A stretch of DNA of 64,000 bases from Burkholderia cepacia GG4 (lineage in GTDB: Bacteria; Pseudomonadota; Gammaproteobacteria; Burkholderiales; Burkholderiaceae): NCBI RefSeq assembly GCF_000292915.1, contig NC_018513.1:2170001-2234000 (forward strand), read 5' to 3'. Positions 8,307-17,261 of this stretch are shown in pieces. Each line of letters starts with the position of its first letter. Within the stretch, counting starts at the first letter, position 1. Under the pieces are notes generated by a model. That model had not been told where the DNA came from. It saw only the letters and a program-made list of their open reading frames with translations, and did no database searches. A program made the position numbers and the translations under genes.

Positions 8307-9233
8307 TCACGCGAACCCGGCCGCCGCGAGAAACGCGCGGCTTGCCGCAACGTCGCGCAAGCTCGTGCCGGCGTTGCGCGGATCGCGCTCCTGCTCGATC
8401 GTGATATAGCCGGCATAGCCGATCTCGTCGAGCACGCGGCGGATCGCGCGATAGTCGAGCACGCCGTTGCCGATCGGGCACATCACGCCGCGCGCGCAGG
8501 CGGCGAAGAACGCGATGTGCTCGCCCATCACCGCGTCGTACACGGCCGCGTCGATATCCTTGAAATGCACGTAGTCGAGGCGCGCCGCATGGCGGCGCAG
8601 CCACGTTTCGGGATCCATGCCCGAGTAGTACAGATGGCCGGTGTCGAGACACAGGCCTGCCGTATCGGCCGCGATGTCGGCGACGATCCGGTCGATCTCG
8701 TCCGCGAACTCGATGTAGCCGCCCGCATGCGGATGGATCACCGCGCGCACGCCGAATTCGTCGCGCGCGATGGTCGCGATCTGGCGGATATGGTCGACCA
8801 TCCGCGCCCAGCGTTCGTCGGACAGCCGCGGCGCGCGCTCGGCATGACCGGCCGCGTAATCGCGCTCCTCGTGCCCCCAGTCCATCACGACCAGGTACGG
8901 CGCCGCGTAGCGCTGGCCGTCCTGGGTCGGCAGCTTCGGCAGCCGCGTGATCAGCGCGCAGATCTCGCGCGTCTGGCGCAGCAGGTTCGGCAGGTTCTCC
9001 GGCGACACCAGGTCGTCGAAGATCGTGCCGGCGGTGATGCTCAGGTGCTGCCGCTCGAGCTCGGCGCTCACCACGTCGAGTTCGAGCGGGATATAGCCGT
9101 AGGGCCCAAGCTCGATGCCCGAATAGCCGGCCTGCGCGGCCTCGGCGAGCACGCGCCGCCACGGCGGCAGGTGCGGATTGTTCACGTCGTCGACGCCCCA
9201 GCAGCAGGGCGCGCAGCCAATCTTCATCGTCAT
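8307..9233 (-). CDS. Xylose isomerase-like TIM-barrel protein (IolE/IolI superfamily)
   Basis: A 308-aa sugar phosphate isomerase/epimerase-type TIM barrel. Likely metal ligands appear in GIELGPYGY, AVIHPHAGGYIEF, LCLDTGHLYYSG, YVHFKDI and TIEQERDP. It resembles IolE in layout but is clearly distinct from the true IolE at 19205-20134, and also from IolH at 10381-11292. It sits 55-60 bp from the two oxidoreductase genes that flank it, so it probably dehydrates or isomerises a keto-inositol made by one of them (inference). The start is ATG 9233 or 9227; neither has a strong ribosome binding site. Confidence 0.85.
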   Translation of the reverse strand: MTMKIGCAPCCWGVDDVNNPHLPPWRRVLAEAAQAGYSGIELGPYGYIPLELDVVSAELERQHLSITAGTIFDDLVSPENLPNLLRQTREICALITRLPKLPTQDGQRYAAPYLVVMDWGHEERDYAAGHAERAPRLSDERWARMVDHIRQIATIARDEFGVRAVIHPHAGGYIEFADEIDRIVADIAADTAGLCLDTGHLYYSGMDPETWLRRHAARLDYVHFKDIDAAVYDAVMGEHIAFFAACARGVMCPIGNGVLDYRAIRRVLDEIGYAGYITIEQERDPRNAGTSLRDVAASRAFLAAAGFA

Positions 9234-9292
9234 GTCGGTCAGTCCGGTAGGTAGGCGGCGCACGGCCGCGAGCGTGATGACGCGGCCACGGC

Positions 9293-10306
9293 TCAGCCGC
9301 GATAGAACGCCGGGCGTTCGGCCATCGCGATCGGCTCGACCGCCCCGCTCCGCTGCGCGCGCACGCACGCGTCGGCCGCGACCGCCGCCGCGTAGCCGTC
9401 CCACGCGGACGGGCCGGTCAGCGCGCCCTGCCGCACGCCGTCGATGAATGCCTGCAGCTCGACGTCGTACGACGCGATGAAGCGCGCCTTCCAGTCGGTC
9501 ATGATCTCGACCGATCGCCGCGCCGCGTGCTTGAGCCCGACGGCCGGCGGATCGGGCAGCTTCGCGATGCCGTTCTCGCCGACTACCTCGCACTGGATGT
9601 CATAGCCGTACTGGCAGTTGACGAAGATCTCGACGTCGATGCGCACGCCGCTCGCGGTGTCGAGCAGCACGATCTGCGGATCGGCGAGATGCGCGCTCGC
9701 GTGGCGCGTTTTCTTCGGATAGACGACCTGCGCGCTCGCATAGTCCTCGCCGAGCAGCCAGCGCAGCACGTCGAGTTCGTGGATCAGCGTGTCGGTGATC
9801 GCCATGTCGGTCGTGTAGCGCTCGCCGACCGACTGGTTGCGGTGCGCGCAATGCAGCATCAGCGGTGCGCCGATCTCGCCGCTGTCGATCACGCGCTTCA
9901 GCGCGCGATAGCCATCGTCGTACGGCCGCATGAAACCGACCTGCACGAGCCGGCGGCCGTGCGCGACCTCGGCCGCGACGATCCGCATGCAGCCGTCGGC
10001 CGTCACCGCGAGCGGCTTCTCGCAGAACACCGGCTTGCCGTGCGCGATCGCGTCGAGCACGAACGCTTCGTGCGTCGGCCCCCACGACGTGACGAGCACG
10101 GCCTGCACGTCGGCTGCCGCGACCACGTCGTGGCCGTCACCGTAGATTTCCGCATCGAGGCCGTATTTCGTCACCGCGTCGCGCGCCTGCTGCGGATCGA
10201 TGTCGTTGACGGCCACCACGCGCGCGCCGGACAGCGTGCGCGTCAGCCTGCGGATATGGTCCTGGCCGATCGCACCGCAGCCGATCACGCCGATTTGCAA
10301 GGTCAT
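9293..10306 (-). CDS. iolG: Inositol 2-dehydrogenase
   Basis: A 337-aa Gfo/Idh/MocA enzyme that oxidises myo-inositol to 2-keto-myo-inositol with NAD+, the first step of the pathway. Visible features are the Rossmann motif [11 protein letters not shown] at residues 6-16, FCEKPLAV near 95, and [19 protein letters not shown] near 170, the catalytic Asp/His segment of inositol dehydrogenases. Its length and sequence match rhizobial and Burkholderia IdhA/IolG. The ATG at 10306 is preceded by GGAG. It lies between iolH and the extra TIM-barrel gene in the transporter operon. Confidence 0.93.
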   Translation of the reverse strand: MTLQIGVIGCGAIGQDHIRRLTRTLSGARVVAVNDIDPQQARDAVTKYGLDAEIYGDGHDVVAAADVQAVLVTSWGPTHEAFVLDAIAHGKPVFCEKPLAVTADGCMRIVAAEVAHGRRLVQVGFMRPYDDGYRALKRVIDSGEIGAPLMLHCAHRNQSVGERYTTDMAITDTLIHELDVLRWLLGEDYASAQVVYPKKTRHASAHLADPQIVLLDTASGVRIDVEIFVNCQYGYDIQCEVVGENGIAKLPDPPAVGLKHAARRSVEIMTDWKARFIASYDVELQAFIDGVRQGALTGPSAWDGYAAAVAADACVRAQRSGAVEPIAMAERPAFYRG

Positions 10307-10380
10307 CCGGATATCTCCAGTCTTTCGTTCATCAGCAGCGCGGCCCATGCCGCGCCGGTCAGTAATGGGTCTACAACGGG

Positions 10381-11292
10381 TCAGCGCGCCGCACGCTCGA
10401 AATGGCGATCGACGTAGCGCTGGATCGTGTCGCGCATGTAGCGCGACGACGCTTCCGCACGGTCTTCCCATGCGAACACGCACGACGACATCACGCCGTC
10501 GAAGCCGGCCGCGCCGAGCGCGCGGAAAAACATGTCCCAGTCGATCTCGCCCTGCCCGATGTCGAGATGCTGGTGCACGCGGATCTGGTTCGAGCCGGGC
10601 GGGTTCACGATGTAGCGCAGCTGGCTGCTCTTGCGGTGGTCGAAGGTGTCGGCCACGCGCACGTGCGCGAGGACCGGCGCGGCCTGCGCGATCATGGCGG
10701 CCATGTCGTCGCCGTAGTAGAACGTGTGCGGCGCGATGTACGACAGCTTCAGCGACGGCGAGCCGAGGTTCGTGACGATGTCGATCGCCGGCTGCAGCTG
10801 CTCGATCCAGTCCTCCGGATGCGGCTCGACCGACAGCACGATGCGCTCGCGCTCGAGGATCGGCAGCAGCTCGTCCATCGAACGGAACCACGCGGCCTCG
10901 CACAGCTCCTTCGGATTCGCGCCCGGCCGTTCGCCGACCGAGCGCTCCGGCGACGCGCCGCGCCCGAACTCGGACACCATCAGCGCACACTCCATCTCGA
11001 CCGCGACCTCGATCGCCTTCTTCCAGCAGCGCACCGCCCATTGACGTTCGTCCTCGAACGGGCTGGCCCAGCGGTACATCGGCTGCAGCGACGCGAGACC
11101 CACGCCGCTGGCACGCAGCGCCTGCCGGAACCCGGCCATGCGCTCGCGCGTCGCGCGCGGCATCACCCACCAGTCGAGAAAGTCGCTGCGCGGCGACAGC
11201 TCGATCTGGTCGTAGCCTAGCTCGGCGACCGCGTGCGGCAGCCGGTCGAGCGGCAGGTGACGAATCATGTAGGGATCCAGAGCGATCTTCAT
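10381..11292 (-). CDS. iolH: IolH-like TIM-barrel protein
   Basis: A 303-aa xylose isomerase-like TIM barrel matching the IolH family. The start [19 protein letters not shown] and segments [17 protein letters not shown]-like [15 protein letters not shown] and [14 protein letters not shown] are typical of IolH. Members lie in many inositol loci, but the reaction is not settled; an isomerase or epimerase role on an inositol intermediate is assumed. The gene follows the permease gene by 37 bp in the same operon. Confidence 0.88.
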   Translation of the reverse strand: MKIALDPYMIRHLPLDRLPHAVAELGYDQIELSPRSDFLDWWVMPRATRERMAGFRQALRASGVGLASLQPMYRWASPFEDERQWAVRCWKKAIEVAVEMECALMVSEFGRGASPERSVGERPGANPKELCEAAWFRSMDELLPILERERIVLSVEPHPEDWIEQLQPAIDIVTNLGSPSLKLSYIAPHTFYYGDDMAAMIAQAAPVLAHVRVADTFDHRKSSQLRYIVNPPGSNQIRVHQHLDIGQGEIDWDMFFRALGAAGFDGVMSSCVFAWEDRAEASSRYMRDTIQRYVDRHFERAAR

Positions 11293-11329
11293 GTTATTCC
11301 CGAACGGTATTGGAATCAGTCGCGGCCGG

Positions 11330-12355
11330 TCAGCGGCGCGACTTCTTGTTGCGGTACTGGTCGGCGATCACGGCCGCGACGATGATCGCGCCCTTGACCA
11401 TCTCCTGGTAGTACGCGTCGATCCGGATGAACGTGAAGCCCGACGTCATCACGCCGAGAATCAGCACGCCGATCACGGTGCCCGTCACGCGCCCGAGGCC
11501 GCCCGACAGCGACGTGCCGCCGATCACAACGGCCGCGATCGCGTCGAGCTCGTACATCACGCCCATGCCCGACTGGCCGGAGATCGCACGCGCGGCCGTC
11601 ACGGTGCCCGCGATCCCGCTCAGCAGGCCGGCGATCGCATACACGAACACCAGGTGGCGCGTCACGTTGATGCCCGACACGACGGCTGCATGGCGGTTCG
11701 CACCGATCGCGTACGTGTACTTGCCGAAGCGCGTGTAGCGCAGCACGACGTGGAAGATCGCGGCCACCACCAGGAAGATGATCACCGGGTTGGCGCCCGC
11801 GCCGATCGCCGCGAACTGGTCGGTCAGCATCGACACCGGCATCCCGTTGGTGAACCACTTCGCGAAGCCGCGCGCGGCGACCATCGTGCCGAGCGTCGCA
11901 ATGAACGGCGGGATGCCCGTCAGCGCGATCAGCGAGCCGTTCAGCAGGCCGACCAGCAGCCCGACGCAGACGCCGGCCAGTACCGGCCAGATAACCGGCA
12001 GGTCGGTCAGGTGCGGGAACACCGCGCGCGGAAAATCGGACACCTGCGCGAGGCTGGCCGACACGACGGCCGCCGCGGCGACGACCGACCCTGACGACAG
12101 GTCGATCCCGCTGGTGATGATCACGAGGTTCACGCCGACCGCGATGATGCCGATCACGGCCATCTGCAACACGATGATCTCGAGCCGCTCCGCGTTGAAC
12201 AGGAAGCTCTGGCCGACGACGAGCCAGCCGATCACCTCGAAGAACAGGCTGATGCCCACCAGGACGAGAAAGATGCTCAGTTCGGGCGGCCACTTCGTGT
12301 GCCGCGACTTGATCGTGATGGACTGCGCGTCCGCGACCGGATTCAGATTGCCCAT
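11330..12355 (-). CDS. Inositol ABC transporter, permease
   Basis: A 341-aa inner-membrane permease of the RbsC/carbohydrate-uptake type 2 family with eight or more hydrophobic segments. Recognisable parts are GIDLSSGSVVAAAAV, GIPPFIATLGTM and AVVIGGTSLSGGLGRV. It forms the membrane channel for sugar or polyol import with the double ATPase and binding protein just upstream. The ATG at 12355 has GGAG about 10 bp upstream; an ATG five codons earlier is possible. The iol genes on both sides make inositol the likely substrate. Confidence 0.92.
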   Translation of the reverse strand: MGNLNPVADAQSITIKSRHTKWPPELSIFLVLVGISLFFEVIGWLVVGQSFLFNAERLEIIVLQMAVIGIIAVGVNLVIITSGIDLSSGSVVAAAAVVSASLAQVSDFPRAVFPHLTDLPVIWPVLAGVCVGLLVGLLNGSLIALTGIPPFIATLGTMVAARGFAKWFTNGMPVSMLTDQFAAIGAGANPVIIFLVVAAIFHVVLRYTRFGKYTYAIGANRHAAVVSGINVTRHLVFVYAIAGLLSGIAGTVTAARAISGQSGMGVMYELDAIAAVVIGGTSLSGGLGRVTGTVIGVLILGVMTSGFTFIRIDAYYQEMVKGAIIVAAVIADQYRNKKSRR

Positions 12356-12382
12356 TTCAGTTGTCTCCATGCTTGTTGCGGC

Positions 12383-13957
12383 TCAGCGCGAGGCCAGGTC
12401 CATGATGCGGACCTGGTCGGCATCCTTGCGTTCGACGATGCCGGTCATGCGGCCCTCGTGCATCACCATCACGCGATCGCTCATGCCGAGCACTTCCGGC
12501 ATCTCCGACGAGATCATCAGCACCGCGACGCCCTTGCCGGCGAGCGCGCTGACGAGCCGGTGAATCTCGGCCTTCGCGCCGACGTCGATGCCGCGCGTCG
12601 GCTCGTCGAGGATCAGGATGCGCGGTTGCGTCAGCAACCAGCGGCCGATCAGCACCTTCTGCTGGTTGCCGCCCGACAGGTTCTGGATTTCCTCGTGCAG
12701 ACCAGGCGTCTTCACGCGCAGCATCCGGCTCATCTCCTCGCAGTCGCGTTTCAACTGCGCCTGCCGCACGAAATTGAACTTCACGTAGCGGTTGCTGAGC
12801 ACGGCCGCTTCCATGTTCGCGAGCAGGTCGAGATTCAGAAAGCAGCCGGTGTCCTTGCGGTCCTCGGTGAGGAACGCCATCCCGTGCTTCATCGCCTGCG
12901 CGGGCGTGGCGATGCGCACCGGCTTGCCGTCGATCAGGATCTCGCCGGAGGTCGCCGGCACGACGCCGAACAGCGCCTCCGCAACGTTCGAGCGCCCCGA
13001 GCCGACGAGGCCCGCGACGCCGAGGATCTCGCCCGCGCGCAGCTCGAAGCTGACGTCGCGGAACACCCCGTCGACGCCGAGGTTCTTCACGGCCAGCACG
13101 ACGTCGCCGATCGGCACGTCTTCCTTCGGGAACATCTGCGTGATCTCGCGGCCGACCATCATCCGGATGATGTCGTCGCGCGTGACGTCGGCCGACGCGT
13201 GCGTGCCGATGTACTTGCCGTCGCGAAACACCGAGAATTCGTCGGCGATCTCGAACAGCTCGTTCATCTTGTGCGTGATGTAGACGATGCCCTTGCCCTG
13301 CTCGCGCAGCTGGCGAATGATCCGGAACAGGTGCGTGACTTCCTTGTCGGTCAGCGCGGAAGTCGGCTCGTCCATGATCAGCACGTCGGAGTCGAACGAC
13401 ACGGCCTTCGCGATCTCGACCATCTGGCGGCTCGCGACCGTCAGCGTGCGCACGTCCGCTTCCGGGTCGATGTCGATCGACAGCCGCTCGAACAGCGCGG
13501 CGGTGCGGCGGCGCAGCTCGGCGTGATCGATCAGCCCGAAGCGGTTCTTCGGTTCGCGGCGGATCCAGATGTTCTCCGCGACCGTCATGTAGGGCATCAG
13601 GTTGAGTTCCTGGTGGATCATCGCGATGCCGCGATCGAGCGCGTCGAGCGGGCCGTTCAGCACGACGGGCTCGCCGTTGATCAGGATCTCGCCCTGGTCG
13701 GGCGTGTAGACGCCGGCGATGATCTTCATCAGCGTCGACTTGCCGGCGCCGTTCTCGCCCATCAGCGCATGCACGGTGCCGCGGCGCACGCGGAACTGCA
13801 CGCCGTCGAGCGCGACGACGCCGGGAAACGACTTGCCGACGCCGCGCACCTCGAGCAGGCAATCGGCAACGGGCGCACCGGACGAACCCGGTGCGGCGAA
13901 CGAGGCGGCCGGCGCGCTTTCGCTGGCCATCGAGCGCGCCATCCTGGCTGTAAACAT
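12383..13957 (-). CDS. Inositol ABC transporter, double ATP-binding protein
   Basis: A 524-aa sugar-type ABC ATPase with two fused nucleotide-binding domains. The N-terminal half has Walker [12 protein letters not shown], signature [14 protein letters not shown] and Walker [12 protein letters not shown]. The C-terminal half has the usual degenerate Walker A of this family (GLVGSGRSN, with Arg for Lys), signature [14 protein letters not shown] and Walker [13 protein letters not shown]. It energises the permease encoded 27 bp downstream. The start at ATG 13957 has a GAGGAA ribosome binding site. The first 30 residues are an Ala/Ser-rich extension before the ABC domain. Confidence 0.93.
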   Translation of the reverse strand: MFTARMARSMASESAPAASFAAPGSSGAPVADCLLEVRGVGKSFPGVVALDGVQFRVRRGTVHALMGENGAGKSTLMKIIAGVYTPDQGEILINGEPVVLNGPLDALDRGIAMIHQELNLMPYMTVAENIWIRREPKNRFGLIDHAELRRRTAALFERLSIDIDPEADVRTLTVASRQMVEIAKAVSFDSDVLIMDEPTSALTDKEVTHLFRIIRQLREQGKGIVYITHKMNELFEIADEFSVFRDGKYIGTHASADVTRDDIIRMMVGREITQMFPKEDVPIGDVVLAVKNLGVDGVFRDVSFELRAGEILGVAGLVGSGRSNVAEALFGVVPATSGEILIDGKPVRIATPAQAMKHGMAFLTEDRKDTGCFLNLDLLANMEAAVLSNRYVKFNFVRQAQLKRDCEEMSRMLRVKTPGLHEEIQNLSGGNQQKVLIGRWLLTQPRILILDEPTRGIDVGAKAEIHRLVSALAGKGVAVLMISSEMPEVLGMSDRVMVMHEGRMTGIVERKDADQVRIMDLASR

Positions 13958-14025
13958 GGACGTTCCTCGAAAGTCACACGCGAACCCGGATGCGCCGGGC
14001 CCGCGCAGTTCAGCGGAAAAACCGG

Positions 14026-14952
14026 TCAGTGCCTGGCGTACTGGCTCATGTTCTCGGGCGTGACGAGCTCGAACGGCACGTTCACGAAGCGATCGACGGG
14101 TTGCTTCTTCGCGAGCTTGAGCGCGGCCGCGACGGCCTGCGCGCCCTGCCCGGCCGCGTTCTGGTACACGGACACCTTCAGGTCGCCGCTCTTCATCGAC
14201 GCGAGCCCGTCCGGCGTCGCGTCGATACCCGCGACGACCGTCTTCGGCGTCCACTTGCGCGCGGCCTTCAGCGCGTTGATCGCGCCGATCGCCATTTCGT
14301 CGTTGTTCGACACGATCGCGTCGAACTTCATCCCGGAGCTCAGCCAGTTCATCGTGATGTCCTGGCCCTGCGTGCGGCTCCACTTGCCTTCGCGCTTGTC
14401 GACGATCTTCATGCCGGCGCAGTCTTTCGACGCGATCACGTCCTCGATGTCCTTGGTGCGCGCACGGGCCGACTCGTTGGACAGCTCGCCCATCAGCACG
14501 AGGATGTCGCCCTTGCCGCCGAGCAGCTTGCACACCTGGCGGGCCTGCAGCGTGCCCGACTGCTTCTCGTCGGACGCGACCACCGCGACGCCGGCCGGCA
14601 GCTTGTCGAAGTCGACCGGCTTGCGGTTCACATACACGAGCGGGATCTTCGCGGCGGTCGCCATCTTCGTGATCTTCGGCGTCGCATCGGTATCGACCGC
14701 ATTCACGATGATCGCGTCGACCTTCTGCGCGATCATGTTCTGGACCTGGCTCAACTGCTTGCCGACGTCGTTGCCGCCGTCCTCGATCTGCACGGTCGCA
14801 CCGTCCTTCTTCGCCGCATCGCTGACGCTGTTGCGCAGGATCGTCAGGAACGTGTCGTCGAACGATGCCATCGTCACGCCGATCTTCTCGGCATGCGCGA
14901 GCGGCATGGCCAGGATCGCGGCGGCCGCGGCGGCCATCAGCTTGGTCTTCAT
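14026..14952 (-). CDS. Inositol ABC transporter, periplasmic binding protein
   Basis: A 308-aa periplasmic sugar-binding protein of the RbsB type. A clear Sec signal runs to AHA at about residue 21, followed by [15 protein letters not shown]. It captures substrate in the periplasm and delivers it to the permease. Asp and Arg residues in [16 protein letters not shown] and [11 protein letters not shown] match the sugar-binding family. It is the first gene of the minus-strand inositol unit and therefore lies next to the shared iol promoter. The ATG at 14952 has GAGGAG upstream. Confidence 0.92.
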   Translation of the reverse strand: MKTKLMAAAAAAILAMPLAHAEKIGVTMASFDDTFLTILRNSVSDAAKKDGATVQIEDGGNDVGKQLSQVQNMIAQKVDAIIVNAVDTDATPKITKMATAAKIPLVYVNRKPVDFDKLPAGVAVVASDEKQSGTLQARQVCKLLGGKGDILVLMGELSNESARARTKDIEDVIASKDCAGMKIVDKREGKWSRTQGQDITMNWLSSGMKFDAIVSNNDEMAIGAINALKAARKWTPKTVVAGIDATPDGLASMKSGDLKVSVYQNAAGQGAQAVAAALKLAKKQPVDRFVNVPFELVTPENMSQYARH

Positions 14953-15070
14953 GATCACTCTGTCTCCTCTTCTCCGGGGGGCGGAAAGCGGCGCGTTGCG
15001 CGCCGTCGGGCCGAGTCCGATACGGACTGAAGCATCCGGATGAAACTGTAGATCACTTCCTCGAAATTTT

Positions 15071-15114
15071 GGAAATTTATTTCTACGTGATTTCACCTAG
15101 GGAACTGGATTTCC
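15071..15114. promoter_or_regulatory. Divergent iol promoter region with paired IolR boxes
   Basis: The 307-bp region 14953-15259 separates the transporter operon from iolC. GGAACTGGATTTCC at 15101-15114 is an exact GGAA-N6-TTCC palindrome, the motif I recall for rhizobial RpiR-type IolR. GGAAATTTATTTCT at 15071-15084 matches seven of eight positions, and the two are exactly 30 bp apart (about three helix turns). Another half-site TTCC lies at 15057-15060. One repressor dimer pair here could control both divergent units. The surrounding 60 bp are unusually AT-rich for this genome. Confidence 0.7.
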
Positions 15115-15259
15115 AAAAAGTCTAGACTCCGTTCCGTAGCCCGATTCGTTGCGGCAGGCGCTCTCGCGTCGCGCCACACATGCGACGCACCCTCGTCGCG
15201 GGATCGGTCCCCCAACCTGCCGGCAGGGTCGCACGCCGGCTGCGAGCGTGATACGTGAT

Positions 15260-17215
15260 ATGAGCCCGTTGAACTTTCCGACTGACCGCCCCATCGATCT
15301 CGCCTGCCTCGGCCGCGTCGCCGTGGATCTTTACGCGCAGCAGTACGGCAGCCGCCTGGAGGACGCGCGCAGCTTCCAGATGTATCTCGGCGGCTCGTCG
15401 GGCAACGTCGCATTCGGCGTCGCCCGGCTCGGGCTGAAGACCGCGATGATCTCGCGCGTCGGCGACGAGCAGATGGGCCGCTTCGTGCGCGAGACGCTCG
15501 AGCGCGAAGGCTGCGACACGAGCCAGCTGCAGACCGACCCCGCGCGCCAAACTGCCCTGGTGCTGCTCGGGCTGAAGGATCGCGACACGTTCCCGCTGCT
15601 GTTCGTACGCGAGAACTGCGCGGACATGGCCGTGCGCGCCGACGAGATCCGCGAGGACTTCATCGCCGGCTGCCGCGCGCTCGCGATCACCGGCACCCAT
15701 CTTTCCACGCCCGCCACGCGCGAAGCGTCGCTGACCGCGCTCGGGTACGCGCGCCGCCACGGCGTCGTGCGGATCCTCGACATCGACTACCGGCCGGTGC
15801 TGTGGGGGCTGACCGCGCGCGGCGCGGGCGAGAACCGCTACGTGCCGGATGCGCAGGTCACGCGGCAGTTGCAGCAGGTACTCGGCGAGTTCGACCTGCT
15901 GGTCGGCACCGAGGAGGAATTCCTGATCGCGGGCGGCGTGCCGCACGACCTGATCGGGTCGCTGCAGGCGGTGCGCCGCGCGAGCAGCGCAGTGCTGGTG
16001 GTCAAGCGCGGCGCGCTCGGCTGCTGCGTGATCGAGGGCGAGATCCCCGCGCGCATCGACGATGCGCCGACCTTCCACGGCGAACGCGTCGAGGTGCTCA
16101 ACGTGCTCGGCGCGGGCGACGCGTTCCTGTCGGGCCTGCTGTCGGGATTGCTGCGCGGCCGCGACTGGGCCGAATCGACGCGCATCGCGAATGCGTGCGG
16201 CGCGATCGTCGTGTCGCGCCACGCGTGCTCGGCCGCAATGCCGACGCCGGACGAACTCGCGCACTGGTTCGGCGGCAGCCGCAATCCGCAGGTGGATGCC
16301 GATCGCACGCTCGCGCACCTGCATCGCGTGACGGTGCCGCGCCGCGAATGGGACGACCTGTGCGTGATGGCGTTCGACCACCGCAGCCAGTTCTACGAAC
16401 TCGCGGTACAGGCCGGCGCGGACGAAGCGCGGATCAAGACGCTGAAGCGCCTGCTCGTGCGTGCAGCCGAACAGGTCGAGCGCGCGCGCCAGATCGAAGG
16501 CCATGTCGGCGTGCTGATCGACGGCGGCACGTACGGCAGCGACGCGCTCGCGTCGGCCACCGGCCGCGGCTGGTGGGTCGGCCGCCCGGTCGAGCTGCCC
16601 GGCTCGCGGCCGCTGTGCTTCGACGACACGCGCTCGGTCGGCTCGTCGCTCACGCACTGGCCGACCGAACAGGTCGTGAAGTGTCTCGTCCACTACCACC
16701 CCGACGACGACGTCGACCTGCGCGTCGCGCAGGAGCAGCGCGTGCTGGAGCTGTGGGAAGCGACGCGTGCGAGCGGCAACGAGCTGCTGCTGGAAATCAT
16801 CCCGCCGCGCGCGGTCACGCCGGCCGGCACCGAGGACGATGCGGTGCTGCGCACCGTCGCGCGCTTCTACAACCTCGGCGTGATGCCCGAGTGGTGGAAG
16901 CTTGCGCCGATGAGCGCCGACGGCTGGGCGCGGCTCGAGACGCTGGTGGCCGAACGCGACCGCCACTGCCGCGGCGCGGTGATCCTCGGCCTGAACCAGC
17001 CGCTGCAATACCTGGTCGACAGCTTCCGCTCGGCGACCAACCCGATCGTCAAGGGCTTCATGGTCGGGCGCACGCTGTGGGCCGACGCGTCGCTGCACTG
17101 GCTCGCCGGCCGGATCGACGACCAGGCGCTGATCGACGAAGTCGCCGGCAATTTCGCGCAGCTGGTCGACGCGTGGCTCGGCCGCCGTGCCGCGGCGCGC
17201 GCCGCCGCGGCTTGA
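15260..17215 (+). CDS. iolC: 5-dehydro-2-deoxygluconokinase fused to DUF2090 aldolase-like domain
   Basis: A 651-aa fusion. Residues 1-340 are a PfkB-type kinase (GGSSGNVAFGVARLG near 45 and the catalytic NVLGAGDAFLSG near 285) that phosphorylates 2-deoxy-5-keto-gluconate. Residues from about 350 onward form a DUF2090 domain (MAFDHRSQF, LIDGGTYG, IPPRAVTP-like segments), related to DhnA/class I aldolases and thought to replace IolJ. No separate iolJ lies in the window. The fusion is usual in proteobacterial iol loci. The ATG at 15260 has a weak ribosome binding site; a GTG four codons upstream is an alternative. It is the first gene of the plus-strand unit. Confidence 0.93.
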   Translation: MSPLNFPTDRPIDLACLGRVAVDLYAQQYGSRLEDARSFQMYLGGSSGNVAFGVARLGLKTAMISRVGDEQMGRFVRETLEREGCDTSQLQTDPARQTALVLLGLKDRDTFPLLFVRENCADMAVRADEIREDFIAGCRALAITGTHLSTPATREASLTALGYARRHGVVRILDIDYRPVLWGLTARGAGENRYVPDAQVTRQLQQVLGEFDLLVGTEEEFLIAGGVPHDLIGSLQAVRRASSAVLVVKRGALGCCVIEGEIPARIDDAPTFHGERVEVLNVLGAGDAFLSGLLSGLLRGRDWAESTRIANACGAIVVSRHACSAAMPTPDELAHWFGGSRNPQVDADRTLAHLHRVTVPRREWDDLCVMAFDHRSQFYELAVQAGADEARIKTLKRLLVRAAEQVERARQIEGHVGVLIDGGTYGSDALASATGRGWWVGRPVELPGSRPLCFDDTRSVGSSLTHWPTEQVVKCLVHYHPDDDVDLRVAQEQRVLELWEATRASGNELLLEIIPPRAVTPAGTEDDAVLRTVARFYNLGVMPEWWKLAPMSADGWARLETLVAERDRHCRGAVILGLNQPLQYLVDSFRSATNPIVKGFMVGRTLWADASLHWLAGRIDDQALIDEVAGNFAQLVDAWLGRRAAARAAAA

Positions 17216-17261
17216 TGCCTGCACCCGTGATGACCACCCGACTCTTCTTGATCGACAGACG

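Noticed and set aside
12383..13957. Arg in the second Walker A of the inositol ATPase taken as damage
   Set aside because: The C-terminal half of sugar-type double ATPases is normally degenerate at this place.
12299..15043. 914-codon plus-strand frame opposite the inositol ABC genes
   Set aside because: Spans two real genes and part of their spacers, and lacks motifs.
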